64,000 bases of DNA from Lachnospiraceae bacterium (GTDB taxonomy: Bacteria > Bacillota > Clostridia > Lachnospirales > Lachnospiraceae), in assembly GCA_015056815.1 (NCBI GenBank), contig SVFN01000008.1, positions 1 to 64,000 on the forward strand, written 5' to 3'. The notes under the pieces were generated by a model. It was not told the origin of the DNA. It ran no database searches and worked only from the letters and a program-made list of their open reading frames with translations. The position numbers and the translations under genes are program-made. Shown here in pieces: positions 34,379 to 44,400 of the stretch (positions are counted from its first letter, which is position 1; each line of letters starts with the position of its first letter).

Positions 34379-34421
34379 TAAAAAGACTCACGCATCTATC
34401 ATCAGCATGCATGAGTCTTCT
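34379..34421 (-). terminator. Terminator or attenuator after the rubrerythrin fusion gene
   Basis: Minus strand AAGACTCATGCAT pairs with ATGCGTGAGTCTT, followed by TTTTACC. It lies 100 bp after the fusion gene and 155 bp before the toxin-like gene, so it could also work as an attenuator in that gene's leader. Confidence 0.7.
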
Positions 34422-34520
34422 CCGATTGCCTATATGAATCAACCATTCCCTGTAACCGACGATATTTCCCAACAGTCTGATGCTGTTTATCCTTGGTTTC
34501 TTTTAGGAATGTCTCTCCTT

Positions 34521-35462
34521 CTAATAATTCTCTGCACTCACCTCAAAATAGCTTTGCGGATGTGCACATACCGGACAAACCTCCGGTGCTTCGGTTCCCA
34601 CAACGATGTGTCCGCAGTTGCGGCACTCCCAGACTTTCACTTCGCTCTTTTTAAATACTTCCTGAGCCTCTACATTATGAAGAAGGGCGCGATATCTTTC
34701 CTCGTGATGCTTCTCGATGGCTCCGACGCCTCTGAATTTCTCCGCAAGCTCTGCAAAGCCTTCCGCCTCTGCTGTCTTTGCAAACTCCTCATACATATCG
34801 GTCCACTCGAAGTTCTCACCGTCCGCTGCTGCCGCCAGATTGTCGGTCGTCGCACCGATGCCGTTTAACTCCTTAAACCACATCTTGGCATGCTCTTTCT
34901 CGTTGTCGGCTGTCTTCAAGAACAAAGCAGCGATCTGCTCATAGCCTTCTTTTTTCGCCTTGGATGCAAAATAAGTATATTTATTTCTCGCCTGGGATTC
35001 CCCTGCGAATGCTGCCTGCAGATTTTTCTCTGTCTGCGTGCCTGCATATGGATTGGTCTTTTCTCCCGCTTCCGTTTCTGCTGCCTGTGTATTCTTCCAT
35101 AAGCCATGCAGATTACAGTATGCATAAACGGCTTCTAATTTTTCACCGTCCCCCAGATAAAAACATGCCTTCGGCGCATCGGCCGGCTTTAAGTCCTTAC
35201 GCAGTACGCCGTTTTGTGTCACCACTGCGATCCACTCGATATAATGCTGTTCCATCATCGGATGCTCCACAGACCCAACCGTGACGCAAACCTGATTGCC
35301 CTTTACCTCAAATGCCGGAACATGTTTTTCCACTGCTCCGTCCGATGTGCCTGCGACTACCTCTGTCATCTTCTGTCCGCAGCACATAAGCGGCACGCCC
35401 TGATCCTTTAACATCATCACCATGTTGCCGCAATGTTCACATTTGTAAATTTTCAGTTCCAT
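34521..35462 (-). CDS. Desulfoferrodoxin (superoxide reductase) - rubrerythrin fusion
   Basis: A 313-residue oxidative-stress protein of anaerobes. The N-terminal desulforedoxin domain has KCEHCG and MCCG (Cys4 iron). The superoxide reductase centre follows with [18 protein letters not shown] and YCNLHGLW (His4Cys iron). From about 135 a rubrerythrin domain begins with [21 protein letters not shown] and IEKHHEERY (di-iron) and ends in a rubredoxin domain, [10 protein letters not shown] ... CPVCAHP. It would reduce superoxide and then peroxide without making O2. AGGAGG lies 9 nt before ATG 35462. The gene has its own promoter at 35599-35627, inside the end of the module intergenic region. Confidence 0.92.
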   Translation of the reverse strand: MELKIYKCEHCGNMVMMLKDQGVPLMCCGQKMTEVVAGTSDGAVEKHVPAFEVKGNQVCVTVGSVEHPMMEQHYIEWIAVVTQNGVLRKDLKPADAPKACFYLGDGEKLEAVYAYCNLHGLWKNTQAAETEAGEKTNPYAGTQTEKNLQAAFAGESQARNKYTYFASKAKKEGYEQIAALFLKTADNEKEHAKMWFKELNGIGATTDNLAAAADGENFEWTDMYEEFAKTAEAEGFAELAEKFRGVGAIEKHHEERYRALLHNVEAQEVFKKSEVKVWECRNCGHIVVGTEAPEVCPVCAHPQSYFEVSAENY

Positions 35463-35598
35463 ACCCCAAATCCTCCTGTCTTTTTCATAGTCTGTCTGTG
35501 AAATACTTCCATCCGTATTTCCGACCCATCTTCCGGCAATGACTGTCATTGGTCCCGAACTCCCTGTTGCTTTACAGACATGCCCGCCGATACTTCTG

Positions 35599-35627
35599 AT
35601 TATAGCACAAATCCTTTTTTGATACAA
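35599..35627 (-). promoter_or_regulatory. Sigma-A promoter of the rubrerythrin fusion gene
   Basis: Minus strand TTGTAT, 17 bp, TATAAT. The leader is about 130 nt. Confidence 0.65.
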
Positions 35628-35639
35628 TTACCGGTTGCG

Positions 35640-36059
35640 TTACGGAGCCGTCCTGATGATCTCATCCACCTCATTTGTCAAAGTTTCATATGCACCGAGC
35701 CCGGCTTTCAGTTTCTCTCTTTTTTCGCTGTATTCCTTTTCTTTTTGGAGATCCTGTTTGGTCCTGTAAACTCGTTCCATGAAAGCAGTGTGTATATATT
35801 CTGCCGCTGTATAAACAGGCTCCAACTGTTCCGAATGGGTAAGCTCCTCCGCTCTCCTGTCATGATTATGACGCACAATGTCGCCATATGCTTTCTCTTC
35901 CAGATGGAGTTCGAATATACTCAGTTCGGTCTTGACCTGTTCTTCCTTCTTCCGGTCTTTACGCCCGAAAGAGAACACCATGATCACCATGCAGACGATC
36001 AAAGCGACTCCGGCAATCCCGATCAGGATATCCAGAAAGATCTTCCATTTCTTACTCAT
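35640..36059 (-). CDS. Module copy 2, protein D: short single-pass membrane protein
   Basis: A 139-residue protein: one membrane helix (about 9-30), then a charged helical extracytoplasmic domain with KAYGDIVRH, AAEYIHTAFMERVY and LGAYETLTNEVDEI. Paralogue of 18207-18626. The ATG is 9 nt after GGAGG in the codons of protein C, and the two genes overlap by 8 bp. Last gene of module copy 2. Function unknown. Confidence 0.78.
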   Translation of the reverse strand: MSKKWKIFLDILIGIAGVALIVCMVIMVFSFGRKDRKKEEQVKTELSIFELHLEEKAYGDIVRHNHDRRAEELTHSEQLEPVYTAAEYIHTAFMERVYRTKQDLQKEKEYSEKREKLKAGLGAYETLTNEVDEIIRTAP

Positions 36060-36813
36060 GCTTTAACACCTCCTCCAGCCGGAGTGCTTTCCCGGTATCG
36101 GATAATGTCAGAAAATCTTTTAACTGTTCTTCATCCATTTTCAGATATGTCAGGATCGCAGCACGAAGCTCGGCTTCCATATCCGGCAAATAGCTGCGCA
36201 GTGTTTCATCCATTTCCTCTTCCTGCATTTTTTCCAATGTCTCGAAAAAGCTTCCGATATCCCCGCCCAGAAAGTCAATTTTCATATCCAGCGGGTAATC
36301 TTCATCCCCGGTCTTCAGACAGAGAATGATCTCCTCCATATCTTTCATGCAGTCATAATACTCCTCTGCAACCCGGTTAAAATAATGATATTTCCAATAA
36401 GTCTCATTCGCCTCCATGCGGTAAATACAATGGCTGTACACAAAGGTCATGTATTCCATGTATTCCCCCTGCTCTAAATACCGATCCATTTCTTTGGAAT
36501 ACTGCGCATAGTTTTGGATCGCATCCTGTTCTTTCTTCTTATCTTCCTCCAGCTCGTCCGGCGCATAGTGATAGATGGAGATTATGGTCGAAAGCACGAT
36601 GCCGATCAAAAGAACGACCAGGATCACAGCCCTTTTTCCCAATCCCTCATACTTTCCCGCCGTATCGGCAGCTTCCTTCTCCGTCTGTTTAAATTCCGTT
36701 TCATACTGCCCCATGTTCTTTTCATGCTGCACGGCCAGTTCATTTTCCGTGCCGCAGTGCGGGCATTTTATATCCTCAATCCCGATCCTCCGACCGCAAT
36801 GGGTACATTTCAT
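36052..36813 (-). CDS. Module copy 2, protein C: zinc-ribbon membrane protein
   Basis: A 253-residue protein: zinc ribbon (Cys 3, 6, 17, 20), AVQHEKN, membrane helix (about 62-81), then a helical domain with YLEQGEYMEYMTFVY, VAEEYYDCMKDMEE and YLKMDEEQL. It ends RLEEVLKHE. Paralogue of 18616-19371. AAGGA lies 8 nt before the ATG. Unlike copy 1 it does not touch protein B; an extra small zinc-ribbon gene sits between them. Confidence 0.82.
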   Translation of the reverse strand: MKCTHCGRRIGIEDIKCPHCGTENELAVQHEKNMGQYETEFKQTEKEAADTAGKYEGLGKRAVILVVLLIGIVLSTIISIYHYAPDELEEDKKKEQDAIQNYAQYSKEMDRYLEQGEYMEYMTFVYSHCIYRMEANETYWKYHYFNRVAEEYYDCMKDMEEIILCLKTGDEDYPLDMKIDFLGGDIGSFFETLEKMQEEEMDETLRSYLPDMEAELRAAILTYLKMDEEQLKDFLTLSDTGKALRLEEVLKHE

Positions 36814-36856
36814 TTTTCCGATCCTTTCTGTTTTTAGTTTCCCTTCTGTCTGCCCG

Positions 36857-37117
36857 TTACAAAATAATCTTTACAAAGACCAGAAGCAGAAATGCCACAA
36901 CCACGATTCCGAAGGAAATAACGACCTTGGAAATACTTCCGGACACCGCTTTATCTGCCTCTTTGAGATCTTCCTCGACTTCCTGTCTGACATCTTCGAG
37001 TTGATCCATATACTCTTTTTCTGCCGCCTCCGCATCCGAAGTCCCGCAATAAGGACATCTCACCAGCGAAGCCTCAAAACTTGCTCCACAGGATGCACAT
37101 TCTATCATTTTTTCCAT
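36857..37117 (-). CDS. Module copy 2 extra: small tail-anchored zinc-ribbon protein
   Basis: An 86-residue protein: zinc ribbon with Cys at 7, 10, 21 and 24, an acidic helical middle, and a membrane helix at the very C-terminus (about 64-84), i.e. a tail anchor with the ribbon in the cytoplasm. AAAGGAG is 10 nt before the ATG and overlaps the stop of protein B. There is no counterpart in copy 1. It keeps the ribbon but lacks the extracytoplasmic domain, so it may be a cytoplasmic adaptor or a shortened paralogue. Confidence 0.72.
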   Translation of the reverse strand: MEKMIECASCGASFEASLVRCPYCGTSDAEAAEKEYMDQLEDVRQEVEEDLKEADKAVSGSISKVVISFGIVVVAFLLLVFVKIIL

Positions 37118-37121
37118 CTGT

Positions 37122-37547
37122 CTACTGCTCCTTTAACGCCTTCTGTACGCTCTGTTCTATTTTATCCAGCACTGCACTCTGTCCGGACAACTCCTCTTTC
37201 AGCTCGTTTATCCGTTCCCCGCAGTCTGCTGCCTGTTCTTTTTCACCGCCTGCCTGATAGACTTCCCGGAAAAACAAAAGGTCTGCATATTCTCCCAGCC
37301 TGTAGTAATTCCGGTTATTCGGATATTCCTTTGCCCCATAACGTGAAGGACGTGTCTGCGCCCCAAGCCAGCCATAGGCCTGTTCCTCCACCTTGTCCTC
37401 CATCAGAATATTCGCCATTCTCCACAGGGAATGATTCTCTTTGTTCCGATCAATCTCTTTCATCGCATGCGCCATGGATATTACCAGAACGACCGCAAGG
37501 ATCCCATTCAAAAGTACCGAGATCCGAAAGATCACTTTTTTATTCAT
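37122..37547 (-). CDS. Module copy 2, protein B: short single-pass membrane protein
   Basis: About 141 residues starting MNKKVIFRIS: membrane helix (about 6-27), then YYRLGEYADLLFFREVY and a charged helical tail. Paralogue of 19368-19829. ATG 37547 lies 9 nt after GGAGG within the LEEVL codons of protein A, and the genes overlap by 8 bp; the frame is open upstream to 37622 but that lies inside protein A. Function unknown. Confidence 0.77.
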   Translation of the reverse strand: MNKKVIFRISVLLNGILAVVLVISMAHAMKEIDRNKENHSLWRMANILMEDKVEEQAYGWLGAQTRPSRYGAKEYPNNRNYYRLGEYADLLFFREVYQAGGEKEQAADCGERINELKEELSGQSAVLDKIEQSVQKALKEQ

Positions 37548-38277
37548 GAAGCAGCACCTCCTCCAGATAGGCTCCCTGCCTGTTTTCACTGCCTTCCAGG
37601 TATTCTTCCCGTTCCTTGTCATCCAGCCCCAGATAAATGCGAAGGATCACATCCATCTTCGCCTTCATGTCGTCCATCTGCTTCTGATAGGGATCTTCTC
37701 CGTGTTCCCGGCGGAGCCACTCATATTCCTGATAGAAGGCTGCAATATCCGTCTTTTTGTAGGAAATATCATCTTCTGCCCCAAGCCAGTCTGCATCCGC
37801 TCCCCTGACCGCCAGTTCTTCCACTGCGTTTACCGCATCCCGATACTCATCGCTCAGATCCCATAACCAGCATAATTCTTCATAGGGAAGACAGAATCTC
37901 AATTCCTTTTCTTCTTCAAACATCAGACAGCCGATATAGTCCCCTTTTTCCAGATATTGCCGGATCTTTTCCATATTTTTCTCATAGTTTCTGACCGCTT
38001 TTTTCTGGTTTGACAGACTGACCAGTTCGTAGGCTTTTTCTCCCAGATAACCGGACAGTAAAATGCCTGTCACCAGCAGAAACATCAGGATCGCGCTGCA
38101 TACCATCGGCACATTGGCCGCAAGGAACCCCTTGATCGTTCCGGCTGCTTTCCGACTCCGCTCCTCATAATATTCTTTTTCCTCCCGATGCCGGGCAGCC
38201 TCTGTATTGGTACTGCCGCAATAAGGACAGACCTGATCCAAAAGCCCAAGCTCGGCTCCACAATGTTCACATTTCAT
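37540..38277 (-). CDS. Module copy 2, protein A: zinc-ribbon membrane protein
   Basis: About 245 residues: zinc ribbon (Cys 3, 6, 17, 20), linker with RHREEKEYY, membrane helix (about 56-78), and a helical extracytoplasmic domain with YLEKGDYIGCLMF and RIYLGLDDKER, ending YLEEVLLHE. Paralogue of 19807-20562. ATG 38277 is chosen because the ribbon starts there and GGGGA lies 7 nt upstream. It has its own promoter, downstream of the terminator of the second giant gene. Confidence 0.83.
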   Translation of the reverse strand: MKCEHCGAELGLLDQVCPYCGSTNTEAARHREEKEYYEERSRKAAGTIKGFLAANVPMVCSAILMFLLVTGILLSGYLGEKAYELVSLSNQKKAVRNYEKNMEKIRQYLEKGDYIGCLMFEEEKELRFCLPYEELCWLWDLSDEYRDAVNAVEELAVRGADADWLGAEDDISYKKTDIAAFYQEYEWLRREHGEDPYQKQMDDMKAKMDVILRIYLGLDDKEREEYLEGSENRQGAYLEEVLLHE

Positions 38278-38319
38278 CAATCGTTCCCCATTTCGCGAAA
38301 AAATTCCATAAACAAAAAG

Positions 38320-38348
38320 ATTATAGCATGATATCCGCATTTATCCAA
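38320..38348 (-). promoter_or_regulatory. Sigma-A promoter of zinc-ribbon module copy 2
   Basis: Minus strand TTGGAT, 17 bp, TATAAT, about 45 nt before the ATG of protein A. Confidence 0.7.
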
Positions 38349-38400
38349 TTCTTTTTCCCCAAAAGTCCAAAGATCCCTAACGTCAGAAGCGAAACCATGT

Positions 38401-38439
38401 AAAATCTCCGGCGCCACCCGTCAGGGCAGTGCCGGAGAT
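38401..38439 (-). terminator. Terminator of the second giant gene
   Basis: Minus strand ATCTCCGGC, loop, GCCGGAGAT, then TTTT. Confidence 0.82.
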
Positions 38440-38452
38440 CTCAAATCATTCT

Positions 38453-41400
38453 TTATTTGACTTTCACCTTCACGGTCACGGTCTTGGTCAGGGCATTGTA
38501 GCTGCCGTTTCCTGCCGCGGTGACGGCGATCTTTAGTTTATAGGTTCCTTTTTTCAGCTTCTTCCTGACCGTGATTTGTCCGGTCTTTGCGTTGACCTTG
38601 AAGTATTTCTTAAACTTGGACTTCGAAACACCGGTCAGCTTGTAGGTCACTTTGCCCTGTGCTTTGGAAACGCTCATTGCCTTTTTGACCTTGATCTTCT
38701 GGTTTTTCTTCTGCAGTGCCTTATATTTGACTTTTACAGTCTTAGCCTTCACTGTCAGGGTGTTGGCTGCCTTGGTGACTACGGTCGGCTTCGGCGCAGG
38801 TGTCACGGAAGGCTTGTCGGTATTTCCTCCCGGATTCTCTCCCGTACTGCCGTTCTCTTTCCATACCGCCTTTAACGTGATATCCGCTGTCACAGGTCTG
38901 CTAAAGTCATAATCCACACCGTCAAGCTGCCAGCCGGCAAAGCGATACCCCTTCTTCGCAGGATCCGCCGGTCTGACTGCGCTGTCGCCGTCGTAAATAG
39001 TCTGCGCGTCGACCCTGCTACCGCCGTCTGAATCAAAGGAGACGGTAAACGCTGCCACCGCACCTGCTACTGCGATCAGTCCGGAATCGAAATCTGCCTC
39101 CAACGCTTTTTCATTGTAGGCGTCAAGCCCTTTCTTCACCGCGATCTGATAGGTCTTATCCTTGTCAAAGCCCTTGCCGTCTTTTGGTGTCAGACGCACG
39201 TTCTTCGCATAATGCTTTGTCTCATCAAGCGGGTCTTTGTCTTCATCCGGCAGGGTGATCGTGCACGGTATGAGATTGCCCTGCTCATCCTTCACAGTGA
39301 TGTTACTGCTGTTTAATCCGGTCACATCCATATAAAGACCAAATTCCACATTGGCATAGCCCGGATAGATGTCACATTTCTTTACATCGGGCGACGCCGT
39401 CGAGGTCAACGGAATATTGATGCCAAGCTGTACCGGCATGACCGGAAGCCATCCTTTGGCAGAGCCGTCGTCTTTGTTTGCATTCTTATGATCGGCACTG
39501 GTGTTGTCGGATAATCCGGATCCCTCCGGCGCCGTTACTCTTACCTGCCATTCGCCCTCCGGCACGAACCACTGATACCATCCGTCTGCGCCTGTTACCT
39601 GCGGATTCTCCTGTCCGCACGTCGCCGCATCCCATTCTTCTCCCTCGGGATGAGCCGTCGTCTTTTCATAGACCGTCGCCGTGGCTCCCTCCACCGGATT
39701 GGACAGTACCGCTTCATAAACGATTCCCTCCGGGTCGATGTGAGCCTTCGCACGTCCGTAGTTGGTATTTCTGCTGGTGGTACGGCGCGTTCTCACCTTG
39801 TTCAGTCCGTATTTATTATTGAGTGTGTCGACGATATTATTTATATCTTCCTCTGCCTGTCTCAGTTTTTCCGCATTCAGATCGTCAAAGACCTCTTTAA
39901 TGCGGCGCTCGGGATCCACGGCGAGTTTCTTCAGATCCGCTTCCGCTTCGGCAAAGCCATCTTCCACTTGATCTGCCACCCCTTCTTCTCCGGTCAGCCA
40001 TTCATGAATTTTCGCGCCTGCCTTCAAGCCCCAGTAAGCCGGATTCGCCTTATACAAATAGGAATTATCCTTGCTTATGCTCTCATAGAGTGATTCCTTT
40101 CCATAATCGACAGCGACATCCTTCGCGGTATCCTTCATATATTCCCCAAGCGCTTTTGCTCCTTCCGAAGCTGCCTTGGCACCGTTTTTCATAAAGTCAA
40201 TGCTGTCCTTGATCTCCTTGGCGACCTCATACTCGCTCTTGCCGATGGTATAGGCAGTATTGACCGAAAGGGTATCCTGGATCGCCTTCACCTTCTTTTG
40301 CATCTGTTTCAGTTCCTTGATCTCGGCGTCATTGAGTTTCCCCGTCTTTTGTCCGGTCTCGATCATATCCTTTAAATTGCTGGCAAGAATCGTCAGAGCA
40401 CTGCCCTCCTTGGCTCCGGCATCCTGATTGTTCGCGTTTTGCTGGCGCAGCTGGTCACCCCTCTGATACCACCACTGATTCTGCAGGTTGGTATTGTTGC
40501 CATTGTTCATATTCTTCGTATTCTGTTTCATCGCGTTATTGAGCTGTTCCACCTTACTGATCGTCTGCGGTTCGAATGCTGCGATCTCGGTAAAGCTCTG
40601 TACCTTGGCACTCCAGTTGCCATGGTCATTATTGCCGAACTTCGCATCCAGATCCTTCGCCGCCGTATACAGCGGTGCAAACTGCGGACTGATGTTTTCC
40701 TCATTCGGTCCTTCCTGCGGTGTCAGACCATTTTCTTCCAGCTCCTCTGCCAGTCCGGACATATACTCGTACAGATCCACGCCCTGATCCACGATGGAAG
40801 CGTCCTCGACCTCGGATACGCCGCAGTCAATGACATCCACTACTGCGAAATCGGGAATTCCGGCGGCATTCTTCGTGTAGATTGTAATCTCCAGACTGTA
40901 GTTATGCGGTTTCTGGTCCTTCTGACTGGTCTCGACCAGGAGCTTTAAGAATTTATGTCTCTCCGAGCCGTCCAACATGGTCGTGACCGTACCTTCCCAG
41001 TCCTCCCACTGTGCAAGCTGGCTCTTGATGTCCTTTGTGTCTTCATCATCCTCCTCCTGAATGGCAAGCGGATAGATGACATTGATCCCCAGATACGTAC
41101 GCATTTTCGCAAGGCTCTCATCCGAGCCGTCAAACACCATACCTTCGGGAAGTTCCGTTCCCGTGATCTTAGCCATACTGTTAAAGAAATTCTCACAGTT
41201 TTCCAGCTCTGCCGCATTGGTCTCATTGATCATGGCAGTCAGTTCTTCCTCAGTCTTTTCCGTACCGTCCGGATGTTTTAAGTAAGTATCTTCAAACCAT
41301 TTGTCATATGCTGCAAGGGTCATCTCCTCCCCAGTCGCAGGATTAACGACCATCGTCTCCGCTTCATCGACCACATCCAAAAGCGTGATGTCGTCCGCAC

Positions 41401-44400
41401 TCTTTCCGACACTCTCCAATGTCCCTGCATCTGCCGCCTCTCCTGTCTTTTCCGGCTTTTTCGAGCTGATGGTCACTTCCCACATACCAAAGATCAGATT
41501 GTCCTGTGCGATACCGCCCTTATACTCATTGGTACCTTCCACACGTTTCAGCGGAATCCGGTAGGTCTCCAGCGTATTCGCTGTCAGCCACAGGGTCAGG
41601 TCGCCGTCCACCCAGTCCGCATTCTCCACCGTCGCCACAAAGTTATAGCCTGTCCCGGCTCCCGACTGAACGGTATAGGAACTGTAAATAATATCAGGGT
41701 TACGCCGATCTGTATTTGTAGTGCCTTTGTATCTCATCATGTCCTTGATCGGAAACGTTCCGTGTGATCCGGTGCACTGTATCTTCAGACCGGTAAGCTG
41801 TGCCGGACGGATATCTCCCGTCTTTGCCAGACATTCCCGCTCATAGGTCTGTGATCTCGTCGTTTCGGCAGGCTTTCCTCCCTCTGCCTCCTTGACGATC
41901 GTCTCGGCATACAGGGTATGTCTGCCGGTACGAGACCAGCCTGCCTCGAATTTCAATTTCAGGCTCTCATCCATCTTTACGGAGAACATCGTCATTCCGT
42001 TGCTGTCACTTCTCCCGGATGCGATCTCTACATCATCCAGATACAGCTTCACCGTCTTATACGGCAGAGAATATACCCATATCCCGTTCTCGTAGTCATT
42101 TCGTTCTTCCGCCCCGTTATCCGGCATACGCAGATAATCGGAAGCAAAATACAGACTGCAGTTGGAGCTTGGTACTACGTTGTAAACGGTACTGCCGATG
42201 GATCCCTGCAGCTTACTGTTGTAAGACTCTTTCCAGCCCCCGTATTCATCCTGCTCTCCACAGAGCCACCCGTCCGCATTAAAGGTAAAGGTACTCGTAC
42301 TATACATATCTCCAATCACGGAGAAGAAAATGGTCCCCTCCGGCTTGTCGGTATAGACAATAAATCCCTTCGGATTCTCCGAGAGTCCATTGTATGAATA
42401 ATAAAGAAGTCTCACCGTATTGTCCGTATCCAGTTCGCCATCTACATAAAGATTGATATAGCGGTCATACTTCTCGTTCTTTCCTGTCATCCAGTCATGA
42501 TCCTCCTGCTTTCTGAGGATACAGGAAGGTGTCTTTGACGAAAGGTTTACCCGGATGGCATAAAGCCCCTTCGGATTCGCCTGACGGATAGCATCATTTA
42601 CCTGATAGGAGAGACGGAACTGTGTCTCCTCACCGCCGCTTGCCGTCGTCATTTCCTGCAAAAATCCACTGTCGTCCGTAAACAGACTCCGATTGTCAAG
42701 CGGGACACACTTGCCCAATGACGGACCTGGAATCGTGACTTTTCCGACCTGCGCCGTCACCGTGCGCTCCTGATATTCGCCTTCTTTTAAGAGTTTCTTT
42801 AACTCTGCGAGGGTCGCCGGTGCAGTGCTGATCCACTGGGTATTGCGCCAAATGCAAAGTGTATAAGTCCCGGCGGCCGCTTCAATACTTGCAGCATTCC
42901 ACCAGCACGCCTTTGTTCCGCTAAGAGAAAGATTGCCTTCCTCGTCATACAGGCCATATGTCTCCCAGTAGTAAGCATCATACTCTGTTTCCAGTCCGAT
43001 CTTTCCCCAGGCATTATAGTCAAATGCAAAACGGTAAGTGCCTGTCCTGTAATCATTCTCGTTCCAGTATTTACGGACAGTCACTTCACTGGTGAACGGT
43101 CCTGTCAAATCCGCGTGAATGTTCTCACGGTTCTCCTCCGGTACCGTCATGGTCAGGCGGAGCTTATCGCCCATTTTCACGGAGCCGCTTCCTGGATGTT
43201 CCCCGTCTCCTTCGATCTTTTCTCTGTGAAACTGTACTTCCTGTACCGCACCGTTGTACTGCACCGTATAGTCTTCCTTCGGAACCGCCTTATTCTGTGT
43301 CACATTGAAAAGCTCAAAGGTAAAGTAGGCAGCCTCCTCGTAAGAGGATGCATCATACTCTCTTACAAATCCATATCCGCCATATATTTCCTCTCCGTTT
43401 CCGTTATCATGCCATCCTGTATCGAATTCCGGCGTCATGCGGTTTACCCTGATACCGATCGAATCCGGTAAAAGTGCCGATGTCATGGTCACATCTTCGG
43501 CTTTCATGGTATCGCCGCCTTTCACAAAGCGATACGCTGTATCAAAGTTCTCTGACTTATCTTTGATCTTTACATTGGTGTCAAAATCATAAACAGTCGC
43601 AGAATACTGATTCCCTGTTACCGAGAATGTGTATTGATCCAGTTGATTATGATACCACCAGGTACTTGGCTGAATACTGCAGCCATCCCACGGTGTCTGG
43701 GACGCACTGATCTCCAGATTGGTGTTTCCCACACCCTCCATATTCGTGACGGTTCCCGTCAGCGTAACCTGTTTTACAGGCACAAGGGGCGCTGCATCTT
43801 CCGTATGCTTACTTTCGGTGACGGTCACATAACGCTCTGCATTGACCGGAAGCACATGAAACTCCAGCCAGTTATGGACGGTCTTGCCGTTCCCTGAATA
43901 GTCAAGCGGAAGAATCTCGTAGTAGAGCTTCGTTCCCAGCTCGAAATTAATGTTCTTAAGCTCGGCTCCCGCTTTTCCGATCTTCTGAAAAGTCTGACCA
44001 TCATCGTCCGAGGTATACCAGATAACGGTATAGTCCTGCTTCGTGACAGCTTCACCGCTTCGCTTGGTTCCGGTCACGTTTAACGTAATATTGTTCTTCT
44101 GGTTGATATTCACATCCACTGTGGTATTGGCAAACTTCACTTCCACCGCAGTCTTTGTGACATCATTATACTCCTCGGCGTTTGCGCCGTTCATTTTGAT
44201 CTCGTACTTCAGGCCGTACATGCCCGCGTCCACCATGGGTGAGGTCACGCCATTTGTATTGTTGGAAAACGTCTCACTTCTGAGCTTACGGTTGTTTACA
44301 TCATACCAGGTCACGGTGTAGCTGCCGGATAGCATCTCACCGCCGGTCTTTGGAAGGATGGTGACCGTACCTTGTTCGGCAAGTTTTACGTTGACAGGCT

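Noticed and set aside
34225-34395. Longer N-terminus for the toxin-like protein
   Set aside because: It runs through the shared leader element, which is non-coding upstream of the second giant gene; ATG 34224 has AGGAG at 6 nt.
36575-37549. 324-codon plus-strand frame across module copy 2
   Set aside because: It is opposite four genes with good starts, overlaps and paralogues in copy 1.
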